Shown: positions 44,170 through 52,422 of the stretch, piece by piece | Layout of the letters: each line of letters starts with the position of its first letter | Numbering within the stretch: position 1 is the stretch's first letter | Assembly (NCBI GenBank): GCA_024227565.1 | Contig: JAAEUE010000132.1 | Coordinates: forward strand, 61,138-125,137 | DNA: 64,000 bases | Source of the DNA: Alphaproteobacteria bacterium | GTDB lineage: Bacteria > Pseudomonadota > Alphaproteobacteria > Rhizobiales > CAJQND01 | Direction of reading: 5' to 3' | Notes under the pieces: model-generated | What the model was told of the DNA's origin: nothing | Databases searched by the model: none | Seen by the model: only the letters and a program-made list of their open reading frames with translations | Translations under genes and position numbers: made by a program

Positions 44170-46026
44170 ATGTTTAAACGCACACTCTTTGCAATCCTGG
44201 CCGTTGCGTTCCTCGCTGCAGGTTGCGGCGAAGACAATCAGTCAGTGAAAATCGGCAGCAAGAACTTTGGCGAAAGCAATGTTCTGTCGCACATGATGGC
44301 CATTCTGGCCAAAGAGCAGGGCCTGAAGGTTGAGGGTCCGGTTGAATACGCCACCACGCAAGCCATTCTGGCGGCCCTCAAACAGGGCGATGTGGATGTG
44401 TATCCCGACTACAACGGCACCGGTTTGGTGATGTTGGGCCAAAACCCCATTGCCGACGGCGACAAGGCCACCGAACGGGTCAAAGCACTCTACGAGCCCC
44501 TTGGGCTAACCTGGTTGCCGCGCTTTGGCTTTGCCAACAACTACGGCCTGGCCCTGCGGGCGGACCGTGCCAAGGAACTCGGCCTCAGCACCATGTCAGA
44601 CCTGGTAGCAAAGGCAGGCACCTTGAAGTTGGGCATTGAGGACGACTTCCAGGGGCGTCCGCTGGATGGTTTGACCCCGATGCTGAGCCGCTACGGGATG
44701 TCGTTTTCCTCGGTGGAGGTCATAAAGTTGGACGATCGTGCCAAGCTTTACGACATGTTGCTGGACGGCAAGATTGATGTCGCCGAGGTCTATACGACCG
44801 ACGGTCAGATTCCTGACTTCAACCTCAAAATTCTGCAGGATGACCTGCAGTTCTTCCCAGTCTATCAGGCTGCACCCCTGGCCCGCGCAGATGCTTTGAG
44901 CAAACATGCAAACCTGGGCGGTGCTATAGGCGCGCTTGCCGGCAAGATCGATGCCGCATTGATGCAAAAACTCAACGCGCGCGTCGATGTTGAGGGACGC
45001 TCGGCGGAAACAGTAGCTCGCAACGCCCTGCTGGAATTGGGATTGATCAAAGGCGGCACGGTCACGACTGATGAACCGCTGCAAGTTTCGTCCACCTCTT
45101 CAATCGCAGCTTCAGAGTTGGCAACCACGGCCCTTCGCGCCACGAGGAGGGCCTTTACCGGGCGCGAAGTCAAAGTGTCAACTGAAGGAAATCCTTTAGA
45201 CAAGTTGGCTTCCGGAGAGGCTCGTCTCGCCCTGGTTGGTGCGGACTCGTTCTTCGATCTGTCAGGCAATGTACCTGCGCGCAGCGATCAATATGAAGCT
45301 GTAGCCGTGGTGGGTCAAAACGTCGTTCACCTGGTTGGCAAATCCAATCTGAAGAGCGGTGGCAATCCTGATCTCACGGCGATCAAGACCGTGGCAACTG
45401 GTCCGGAAGGCTCCGACACGGCGCGCCTGGCAGCAGTGCTCACCGAAGGCCTCGGCATGAAGGCCACGTTAAAGCCCGTCGCGGCCGGTACGCCAGAAGC
45501 TGTGATTGAGGCCCTGACGTCAGGGCAAGCCGACGCCGCGCTTATCATGGCTCCACTGGGTAACAAGGCGATATCGCAGATGATCGACGGCGTACTATTC
45601 GCCGTCCTTCCACTCGATGCCTGGAAGGAAGGGGCAAATCTAGTGCGCTTTCCGTTTTTGCGTGAGGTCAGGGTTCCGGCAAACACATATCGCGTCCAAC
45701 GCTCGCCAATCGAAACTCTAGGCGTTCAGGTTGTGCTTGCAGGCATGGCGCCGGTCACTGGTGATGCGGTGGGTGATCAGGGACCAAGCGCAGTCAAGAC
45801 CTCCATCTCGCCAATCCCGGCCTCCACGGTGAAAACCATCATCGGGGCCATTCCTGGCGCGATTAGCATTGACCCAACCCTACGGCAGTCTGCTGCGTTG
45901 TCTCCTGCACTGCCCAAGCCACCGGCATCCATCAACCCTGCGGCGGACATATCATTGTTGAACTTGGCGATCGTCGCCCTGTTCGTCTGGCTATTCTGGC
46001 TTTATGGCCGGCCTGAACACAACTGA
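44170..46026 (+). CDS. chimeric lipoprotein: quaternary-amine-binding plus TAXI-type domain with C-terminal membrane helix
   Basis: The 618-residue protein starts with a lipoprotein signal (LAVAFLAAGCG, lipid on Cys19). Residues 28-295 match the OpuAC/OsmF-type binding proteins for glycine betaine and choline (VKIGSKNFGESNVLSHMMAIL, GDVDVYPDYNGTGLVMLG, LKLGIEDDF, GKIDVAEVYTTDGQI). Residues 310-540 match TAXI TRAP binding proteins (KTVATGPEGSDTARLAAVL, ALTSGQADAALIMAPLG, VPANTYRVQRSPIETLGVQV). A Pro/Ser/Ala linker leads to a final membrane helix (LLNLAIVALFVWLFWLYG). Both ends would be membrane-held. There are no ABC or TRAP permease genes in this operon; it lies between a BCCT carrier and a UspA-like protein. 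Confidence 0.85.
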   Translation: MFKRTLFAILAVAFLAAGCGEDNQSVKIGSKNFGESNVLSHMMAILAKEQGLKVEGPVEYATTQAILAALKQGDVDVYPDYNGTGLVMLGQNPIADGDKATERVKALYEPLGLTWLPRFGFANNYGLALRADRAKELGLSTMSDLVAKAGTLKLGIEDDFQGRPLDGLTPMLSRYGMSFSSVEVIKLDDRAKLYDMLLDGKIDVAEVYTTDGQIPDFNLKILQDDLQFFPVYQAAPLARADALSKHANLGGAIGALAGKIDAALMQKLNARVDVEGRSAETVARNALLELGLIKGGTVTTDEPLQVSSTSSIAASELATTALRATRRAFTGREVKVSTEGNPLDKLASGEARLALVGADSFFDLSGNVPARSDQYEAVAVVGQNVVHLVGKSNLKSGGNPDLTAIKTVATGPEGSDTARLAAVLTEGLGMKATLKPVAAGTPEAVIEALTSGQADAALIMAPLGNKAISQMIDGVLFAVLPLDAWKEGANLVRFPFLREVRVPANTYRVQRSPIETLGVQVVLAGMAPVTGDAVGDQGPSAVKTSISPIPASTVKTIIGAIPGAISIDPTLRQSAALSPALPKPPASINPAADISLLNLAIVALFVWLFWLYGRPEHN

Positions 46027-46044
46027 TCAGAGGAGATCACCATT

Positions 46045-46500
46045 ATGGCTGGAAAGACGTTAGTGCCAATCGATCTCAGTGACATGGAAACTTCATCGAA
46101 GGTTCTGGCCGCGGGGGTTGGACACGCGAAACAGGACGGCAGCAGTTTGGTCGTCCTGTCGGTGGTGCCCCACATGATCTCAGGCGTTGACTATCGCTAC
46201 GCTATCCGTGGCGAAACCGGGGGGTCCGAAGAGTACGATGTCAAAGCCATCGTGCAAGAGACCTTGGACCGCCTCAACGAGGTGGTGAGCGATCAATTGC
46301 CCGGCGACATGAAGGCAGAGACCATCGTACGCCACGGCAGCGTCTATGAACGCATTCTAGAGGTTGCAGAAGAGATCAATCCCGATCAAATCGTCATTGG
46401 GGCACATCGGCCCCACCTTGCAGACTACCTTCTTGGCCCCAACACGGCCAGGGTGGTGCGTCATGCCAAGTGTTCGGTGAATGTGGTTCGCACGCAATAG
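46045..46500 (+). CDS. UspA-family universal stress protein
   Basis: The 151-residue protein has the Usp fold: a first strand KTLVPIDLSD, RHGSVYERILEVAEEINPDQIVIGAHRP and LADYLLGPNTARVVRHAKCSVNVVR at the end. The usual ATP-binding G-2x-G-9x-G(S/T) is only partly kept (GAHRP then LLGPNT). It follows the chimera gene after 18 nt and so belongs to the BCCT operon. A Usp is known to tune a TRAP transporter for ectoine (TeaD of Halomonas), which offers a precedent for a regulatory role here. Confidence 0.92.
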   Translation: MAGKTLVPIDLSDMETSSKVLAAGVGHAKQDGSSLVVLSVVPHMISGVDYRYAIRGETGGSEEYDVKAIVQETLDRLNEVVSDQLPGDMKAETIVRHGSVYERILEVAEEINPDQIVIGAHRPHLADYLLGPNTARVVRHAKCSVNVVRTQ

Positions 46501-46551
46501 GGTCCCGTAAAGGCTTGCACTTCCTTAAGCATTGCTCGTGATGATGTCTGA

Positions 46552-46758
46552 ATGGCTCATTGGGTAAAATTCGCAATTGCACTGGTGTCAGCCGGATTAG
46601 GCCTGTGGACCTTTATGGTGCTGCCGGGCTGGTGGGGGGCGGTCAGTTTTGTTGGCGTGTTCTTTGTGGGCGGCACGGTTGCGCACGTTGTTTTCAAGAA
46701 ATTGGCCGCACCAGATCAGATTCGCGAAGATCTGCAAGCCAGGTTGCTTAGTGACTAG
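46552..46758 (+). CDS. small membrane protein at the end of the BCCT operon
   Basis: The 68-residue protein has two membrane segments (about residues 6-26 and 30-48), the Trp-rich turn LPGWWGAVSF between them, and a polar C-terminus (APDQIREDLQARLLSD). It starts 51 nt after the Usp gene and is convergent with the dehydrogenase gene (2 nt between stops). I do not recognise a family. Confidence 0.6.
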   Translation: MAHWVKFAIALVSAGLGLWTFMVLPGWWGAVSFVGVFFVGGTVAHVVFKKLAAPDQIREDLQARLLSD

Positions 46759-46760
46759 CC

Positions 46761-47780
46761 CTAGCCCATTTCACAGACGATTTTTCCGAAATGCCTCCCC
46801 TCAGGCAGACTTTGCAGAGCCGACCCTAGACCTTCGAACTCGAAACGCCTGTCATCGATTACCGGCATGGTCTCATGATGCTCCATTGCCCGGCACATAT
46901 CCTCAAGAAGAAGCTTGCTGCCCAGCGTCACCCCTTGCATGCGCACATGCCGGGTGACCACGCGACCAAGATTAACATCAGCCCCTGCACCCGATAGAAC
47001 GCCAATGAGGCTGATTAGACCTCCTGGCCGAACTGCGGAAATTGACTTATCCACAGTTCCTGCACCGCCAACCTCGATGATGTGATCGACGCCCTCTGCG
47101 CCGGAGATTTCACGAGCAGATTTGTGCCAATCAGGTTCGGTCTTGTAGTTGATCAGATGGTCAGCGCCGAGGGATTTGGCCTTTTCCAGTTTCTCATCGC
47201 TCGATGAGGTGATGATCACATCAGCCCCATGCATCTTCGTAAACTGCAGTGCAAACAGCGAAACACCGCCGGTACCCTGAAGCAAAATAAGATCGCCAGC
47301 CTTGACTTTGCCCTCCCCCACAATGGCATTCCACGCCGTCACGGCCGCGCACGGCAACGTAGCGGCCTGTGCTGCACTCATATGTGCAGGCGCCCTCACC
47401 ACCGCTTTGGCAGGGACTAAGAACTGCTCCTGAGCGGTTCCATCAAGCGGCCCGCCATGAGCACCGGCTTGATTGGCAACACTGGTGGATCCATGCATCC
47501 AGGTGCGGCTATAGGGGGGAACCACCAGGTCCCCTTCAGCAAAGCCGTCAACCCCCTCACCAAGCGCCGCCACAATCCCTGCACCGTCGCACAGCGGAAC
47601 AAGCGGCAAGGATCCGCCCATGCGACCATAGCCGCCCTGGCTCATGATGAGATCGCGCGGATTGATCGAAATCGCCTTCATAGCAATGACGAGTTCGCCT
47701 GGAGCTGGTGTCGGGTCAGCCCGTTCCTCTGGTTTGAGGTTTTCAGGTCCCCAGGCATCCTTGATTACCATTGCTTTCAT
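46761..47780 (-). CDS. medium-chain (zinc-type/quinone oxidoreductase-like) dehydrogenase
   Basis: The 339-residue protein is an MDR-family oxidoreductase: GroES-like domain at the start (ISINPRDLIMSQGGYGRMGGSLPLVPLCDGAGIV), then a nucleotide-binding Rossmann domain with LLQGTGGVSLFALQFTKMHGADVI and SLGADHLINY. The classical structural-zinc Cys cluster is absent, so it is closer to the quinone-oxidoreductase-like NAD(P)H-dependent branch. The start overlaps the CoA-transferase stop by 4 nt, so it is the last gene of that operon. The substrate is unknown. Confidence 0.88.
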   Translation of the reverse strand: MKAMVIKDAWGPENLKPEERADPTPAPGELVIAMKAISINPRDLIMSQGGYGRMGGSLPLVPLCDGAGIVAALGEGVDGFAEGDLVVPPYSRTWMHGSTSVANQAGAHGGPLDGTAQEQFLVPAKAVVRAPAHMSAAQAATLPCAAVTAWNAIVGEGKVKAGDLILLQGTGGVSLFALQFTKMHGADVIITSSSDEKLEKAKSLGADHLINYKTEPDWHKSAREISGAEGVDHIIEVGGAGTVDKSISAVRPGGLISLIGVLSGAGADVNLGRVVTRHVRMQGVTLGSKLLLEDMCRAMEHHETMPVIDDRRFEFEGLGSALQSLPEGRHFGKIVCEMG

Positions 47781-48976
47781 GCCACGTCTCCCACCGAGAG
47801 TATGTTCTCAATAGCTTCGTCCAAATAGCCAATATCGCGTAATATTTCCGCCCCGTGCTCGCCCAACCCAGGTTGATGTTGACGCAAGGGCAAAGCCTGG
47901 CGATCCAAACGAAACGCTGTGTCCAAAGCTTCCAGATCACCTTCCGTCGGATGGCTCTGTGGCCGAAAGAACCCGGTCTCGATGAGTTGCTCATCGCGAG
48001 GCAGATCTTCCAAGCGATTTACCGGTCCGCAGGGTATTTCAGCACCCTTCAGGATTTCCAACCATTCAGCAGTCGTGCGTCCGGTTAACACCTCACCGGC
48101 GATGGAATAAAGCGCATCCATGTTCTGAGAGCGATCCCGCATGGTGGCGAAACGAGGATCACTACCAAGCGCTTGCATTCCTGCAATTTCCCAGAACTTC
48201 TCCCACTGCTTGTCAGTGTAGGCCAGCATACAGATGAACCCGTCTTGGGTGGGGTGTGGACGCCGCGCAGGAGACAGCGCACGAGGGTAGCCATACCCCT
48301 CAAGTGGTGGATTGAAAATCATCCCGTGCTGGTGTTCCAGCAGCGTATAAGCCGCCAAACCCTCAAACATGGCGGTTTCCAGATAAAGCCCCTTGCCGCT
48401 TCTGAGGCGCTGGATGTAGGCGGCCATGAGGCCAGTGCTGGCGAGCAATGCTGCAGTCTTGTCGGCTATCACCGAGGGAGACAGAACCGGTTGCCCGTCC
48501 CGTGCGGTAAACGTGCCGGCAAGCCCAGATTCACCCTGAATCACATCGTCATAAGCCGGACGCCCGCCATAGGGACCCTCTTCGCGGTAGCCATGAAGCC
48601 CGCCATAGATGATCTTGGGGTTTCGTTTCAAAACACTGTCTGGGTCGAACCCAAGCGCCGCCATCTTTTGGGGCCGCACGTTGTGGACCAACATGTCCGC
48701 GCTGTCGATCAACTGCCACATCGCCTCCTTGGCCACCTCGCGCTTGAGATCGAGCATGATGGAGCGCTTGTTGCGATTTGCCCCCAAAAACAACGACGAC
48801 ATGCCGGCAGATCGCGCAGGTCCGATGGCCCGGGTCATATCACCTCCCGGGGGCTCGATCTTGATCACATCCGCGCCGAAGTCTCCCAGCATCATCGTGG
48901 TGTAGGGCCCGAAGATGACCGTGGTCATGTCGAGCACACGAACGCCGGAGAGCGGCAGTGATGAGGCATTTAACAT
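47777..48976 (-). CDS. class III (CaiB/BaiF) CoA-transferase
   Basis: The 399-residue protein moves CoA between carboxylic acids. Family marks are VRVLDMTTVIFGPYTTMMLGDFGADVIKIEPPGGD at the start, NRNKRSIMLDLK, and RPAYDDVIQGESGLAG near residue 142 with the catalytic Asp. Members act on carnitine, bile acids, mesaconate, succinate or benzylsuccinate. It starts 3 nt after the acyl-CoA dehydrogenase stop. The pairing with an acyl-CoA dehydrogenase recalls CaiB/CaiA of carnitine metabolism, though the order alone does not prove the substrate. Confidence 0.9.
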   Translation of the reverse strand: MLNASSLPLSGVRVLDMTTVIFGPYTTMMLGDFGADVIKIEPPGGDMTRAIGPARSAGMSSLFLGANRNKRSIMLDLKREVAKEAMWQLIDSADMLVHNVRPQKMAALGFDPDSVLKRNPKIIYGGLHGYREEGPYGGRPAYDDVIQGESGLAGTFTARDGQPVLSPSVIADKTAALLASTGLMAAYIQRLRSGKGLYLETAMFEGLAAYTLLEHQHGMIFNPPLEGYGYPRALSPARRPHPTQDGFICMLAYTDKQWEKFWEIAGMQALGSDPRFATMRDRSQNMDALYSIAGEVLTGRTTAEWLEILKGAEIPCGPVNRLEDLPRDEQLIETGFFRPQSHPTEGDLEALDTAFRLDRQALPLRQHQPGLGEHGAEILRDIGYLDEAIENILSVGDVA

Positions 48977-48979
48977 GTG

Positions 48980-50140
48980 TTAATTCCGTTGTGAAAAGCG
49001 CCGCCCCACCAGAGCAGCGGCAATATTCGTTTTTTGAATATCAATCGACCCGCCGGCAATGCCCCAGCCCCAGCCATCACGCATCTTTTGTTCAATCGGA
49101 TAAGCGGTGGAATAACCATACCCGCCCATCACCTGCATTGCCTTGCCTGTCACCTCGCGCACCGTCTCATTTGCAAAGCACTTGGCGATGGAACTGTCCG
49201 CCACTGACGGCAACCCCGCCTGAGCATTGACCACGGCGCGGTAAAGCAGCAAGCGCGCCGCGTCCAGCTTCATTTTCATCTCCGCCAACGACATCTGCAC
49301 CGCCTGGAAATCCACCAGTGGCTTTCCAAACTGCTGGCGCTCCTGGACATAAATGAGTGCTTCATCAAACGCTGACTGGCCGATGGCCAAACTCATGGTC
49401 GTGTTGCCACAACGTTCCAGATCGAAAGCCTCCATCAGTTGGCGGAATCCGCCCGCTGGCACAATGAGATTTTTGGCCGGCACATGCACATTGTCGAAGA
49501 ACATATCTGCGCTTGGAATACCGCGAAAACCTAAGAGGTACTCCTTCTGTCCAAAGCTGAACCCTTCGCTTTGTTTATCAACCAGGAGCGCTCCGATGCC
49601 TTTTGCCCCCATTGCATCGGACAATTTGCAATAGACAACATAGCTGTCGGAGTGCCCACCACCCGAACACCACCTCTTCGTGCCGTTCAAGATGTAATGA
49701 TCACTGTCTAGAACCGCGTTCGTGGAAAGGTCAGTCAGCGCGCTCCCCGCATCTGGCTCTGACATAGCAACAGCCACAATGCTATCACCTGCACACACTT
49801 TGGGGATCACGCGCCGGCGCATCTCCTCTGGCGCAAAGTGCGCAATGGCCAGGATCGGGCCAAAGCAAGACTCAAGCACCGGAAACGCCACAGCAGCCGA
49901 AATCTTCGCAAGCTCTTCAAGCACGATCACCGCATCCAGGTGCGATTGCCCGCCCCCGCCATAGGCTTCTGGCAGGTTGAGGCCCAAAAACCCCATATCA
50001 GCAAACTGCTTCACCCGATCGTGCGGCAATGGCTCGTGGTTTGTTTCGCAAAATTTTGCAACGTCCGGCAATTCCGCAGCTGCAAACCGGGCAACAGTTT
50101 CTTGCAACGCCCGCTGCTCATCGCTCAGATTGAAATCCAT
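48980..50140 (-). CDS. acyl-CoA dehydrogenase
   Basis: The 386-residue FAD enzyme oxidises an acyl-CoA to the enoyl-CoA. It has the domain order of the family: helical start MDFNLSDEQRALQETVARF, VAVAMSEPDAGSALTDLSTNA near residue 130, and a C-terminal helical part with GKAMQVMGGYGYSTAYPIEQKMRD. The usual catalytic Glu of the Y-E-G-T motif is missing (WGIAGGSIDIQ). A Glu in AFDLERCGNTTM stands where isovaleryl-CoA dehydrogenase has its base, so the enzyme is probably active, perhaps on a branched or unusual acyl group. It heads the operon with the CoA-transferase. Confidence 0.9.
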   Translation of the reverse strand: MDFNLSDEQRALQETVARFAAAELPDVAKFCETNHEPLPHDRVKQFADMGFLGLNLPEAYGGGGQSHLDAVIVLEELAKISAAVAFPVLESCFGPILAIAHFAPEEMRRRVIPKVCAGDSIVAVAMSEPDAGSALTDLSTNAVLDSDHYILNGTKRWCSGGGHSDSYVVYCKLSDAMGAKGIGALLVDKQSEGFSFGQKEYLLGFRGIPSADMFFDNVHVPAKNLIVPAGGFRQLMEAFDLERCGNTTMSLAIGQSAFDEALIYVQERQQFGKPLVDFQAVQMSLAEMKMKLDAARLLLYRAVVNAQAGLPSVADSSIAKCFANETVREVTGKAMQVMGGYGYSTAYPIEQKMRDGWGWGIAGGSIDIQKTNIAAALVGRRFSQRN

Positions 50141-50152
50141 AACTGACGCTCT

Positions 50153-51175
50153 CTAATCAAGGTGTTTTCGAAGAAATGTGATCAATGCATCCGCCGCTGT
50201 TTGGTCCACATCAAGGTGCGTCAACAATCGAATGCGCTTGCCCCGATAGGGACCAATTACAAAGCCGGCCTCCAACGCCAACGCCGTCAGCAATTCTTCA
50301 TCCGGCCCGCCATCGGCGATATCGAAAAAGATAATGTTTGTGGCCACCGGAACCACATGTTTCACCTGCTGCATCTGGCTCAACGCTTCACCGATTTCGG
50401 CGGCCAACGCATGATCTTCTGCGAGCCTGTCAACGTTATGATCCAAAGCATACAGGCACATCGCAGCAAGGACCCCGGATTGACGCATTGCACCGCCCCA
50501 CTGCTGTTTGAAGTGCCAGGCTTGCTCGATGAAGTCAGCCGACCCCGCCAATACACCGCCAACAGGCGCGCCCAGACCTTTGGAAAAATCAATCCAGCAG
50601 CTGTCCATGCCTTGTGTATAGCGCGCAGCCGGCACGCCGCTTGCTACCACCGCATTCATCAACCGTGCGCCATCCATGTGGGTTACCAGCCCATGTTCGC
50701 GCGCAACATCCACCACCTCATCAATGGCATCCGACGACCAGACAGCGCCTCCACCGAGGTTTGCCGTTTGCTCAACCGAAACCATTCTGGTGCTTGGAAA
50801 GTATCTTGATTTGCTCCGCACCGCTGCCCGCACCTGTTCGCCGGAAAAGCGGCCAAGGTCGCCATCAAGTGTTGTGAGCACAACGCCGCTCAAGGCAGCC
50901 GGCCCACCGGCTTCAAAGTTCAGAATGTGGCAGGTCTGGTCGCACAACACTTCGTCGCCTGGCCGGCACTGAATGGCGATCGCAATCTCGTTGCACATGC
51001 TTCCAGACGGCAGAAAAACAGCTGCTTCCTTGCCGAGCAGTTTTGCAACGCGCGCGCACAACGCATTGGTTGTCGGATCTTCACCCTTTTGTTCGTCACC
51101 CACCTCAGCGTCCAAAACGGCTTCACGCATTCCCCGTGTTGGTTTGGTCTTGGTATCGGAGTAAAAGTCAAACAT
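50153..51175 (-). CDS. low-specificity L-threonine aldolase-type PLP enzyme
   Basis: The 340-residue protein matches the threonine aldolase family that splits beta-hydroxy amino acids into glycine and an aldehyde. PLP Lys199 stands in DSCWIDFSKGLGAPVGG; FYSDTKTKPTRGMREAV and HMDGARLMNAVVASG are typical. The ATG at 51175 has GAGGAAG 9 nt before it; the longer frame is discarded. It lies 12 nt upstream of the dehydrogenase operon and is probably its first gene. Glycine made by it may relate to the betaine theme, but that is inference. Confidence 0.9.
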   Translation of the reverse strand: MFDFYSDTKTKPTRGMREAVLDAEVGDEQKGEDPTTNALCARVAKLLGKEAAVFLPSGSMCNEIAIAIQCRPGDEVLCDQTCHILNFEAGGPAALSGVVLTTLDGDLGRFSGEQVRAAVRSKSRYFPSTRMVSVEQTANLGGGAVWSSDAIDEVVDVAREHGLVTHMDGARLMNAVVASGVPAARYTQGMDSCWIDFSKGLGAPVGGVLAGSADFIEQAWHFKQQWGGAMRQSGVLAAMCLYALDHNVDRLAEDHALAAEIGEALSQMQQVKHVVPVATNIIFFDIADGGPDEELLTALALEAGFVIGPYRGKRIRLLTHLDVDQTAADALITFLRKHLD

Positions 51176-51310
51176 GTCCAAGGCTTCCTCAATTCCGGTG
51201 CTCACTGCTTGCACAGAACCGCAGCTGAATTTATTTGGCAACGTGAATCATGCGCCAATGCAGATTGAGGGCATTTCTCAACGAGACAAATCGCTCGCAA
51301 GGGCCTATTC

Positions 51311-52417
51311 ATGGCAAGGGAACGGTGCGATGGGGTGACAAAGGTGGCTGAGGCAACGGCGTCCCAAACGCTGCAAAAGCAAGCACGCGCGCGCCAGACG
51401 GCCAAAACCAGACGGAGCGTTTGCTTCGTCGCGGCACAGGCTGATCTGCAAGGGCGATGTCTACGCTTGACTGAAGCGCTTCAGGCGGTTGGCTATTCAG
51501 TGGCTCTTTACGAGACGATTGAGTTCTTGCGGACCCCCAATCCCGACTTCGAGGCCTATGTGTTTCATCATCCCAGCCTTGATTTCCCTCAATTGCGCAA
51601 TGTTGTGACGACGTTGGGAAACCTGAGGCGTGTGTTGATATCCGATTGGGATTTGCCACTGTTTTGTGATGAGATTTACGGCGCTGAACAAACTGGAGGG
51701 CCAGAGGGAAGCGACCCCCGGCGCACCACTGATTATGTGGCAGCAATGAAGCTCTTCCCGCGCCTCTCGACGGCCACAACACCGCTCACCGAGCTGGCCT
51801 CGCTGTATCAACCTGATGTTGAGTTGATGACCGTGCCGGAGACCATTTCACCGCGCCAGAAAGCTTTGGCTGATGTGCTTCAAGTGCCGGTTACACCGCG
51901 CAATCCAAAATCAATCGGCCTTGTCTGTCGCAATGAACTGGCGGCGGCTGACTTTGGTTTCATTTATGACGTGGTGTTCAAAATCATCGCCGAAGACCCT
52001 GAGTGTCAGCTCACCTTCTTCGGTCCAATTGAGCTGCCCGGCCCGATCGCGCACAATCCACGTGTTACATTTGAGCCGGCCTTGTCTCAATCCGATCCGG
52101 ATCTCGACCTGACCAAGGTCGCGTGCGTGATCGAACCGCATGTGGATGTTTTGCGCGACCGTTGCACCACACGGCTTGGTTTCTTGCAGGCATCACTCGC
52201 CGGTTGCCAATATGTTGCAACGCCGTTTCCCGATCTCAGCACCCTCAAAGCCCCCAACCTGCAGCTGGCCACAAGTTTGGAAGAGTGGCACGATCAAATT
52301 CGCGAAGCGTTTAACCGCACCAAGAGCGTAAGAGCCGCGCGGTCAGCAGCTTCTTATGTTAAGAAAAACCATTCATCAACAGCAGCCCTAACAAACCTTC
52401 AAACGCTTCTCCCCTGA
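51311..52417 (+). CDS. probable glycosyltransferase-like protein
   Basis: The 368-residue protein has no membrane segment. The pattern is that of a GT-B fold: SVCFVAAQADLQGRCLRLTEALQAVGYSVALYE at the start, a middle strand-helix repeat (IGLVCRNELAAADFGFIYDVVF, CQLTFFGPIEL) and FLQASLAGCQYVATPFPDL near residue 295 where sugar-nucleotide binding usually sits. The first 35 residues are basic and may not all be translated. No exact family is recognised. It starts the pair with the RgpF-like gene (5 nt between). Confidence 0.6.
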   Translation: MARERCDGVTKVAEATASQTLQKQARARQTAKTRRSVCFVAAQADLQGRCLRLTEALQAVGYSVALYETIEFLRTPNPDFEAYVFHHPSLDFPQLRNVVTTLGNLRRVLISDWDLPLFCDEIYGAEQTGGPEGSDPRRTTDYVAAMKLFPRLSTATTPLTELASLYQPDVELMTVPETISPRQKALADVLQVPVTPRNPKSIGLVCRNELAAADFGFIYDVVFKIIAEDPECQLTFFGPIELPGPIAHNPRVTFEPALSQSDPDLDLTKVACVIEPHVDVLRDRCTTRLGFLQASLAGCQYVATPFPDLSTLKAPNLQLATSLEEWHDQIREAFNRTKSVRAARSAASYVKKNHSSTAALTNLQTLLP

Positions 52418-52422
52418 CGCAT

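Noticed and set aside
46761..48976. DMSP-lyase type (dddD/acuI) cluster
   Set aside because: The CoA-transferase has one domain, not the two of DddD, and the MDR dehydrogenase does not show the features I associate with AcuI. The idea stays possible only as a loose analogy.
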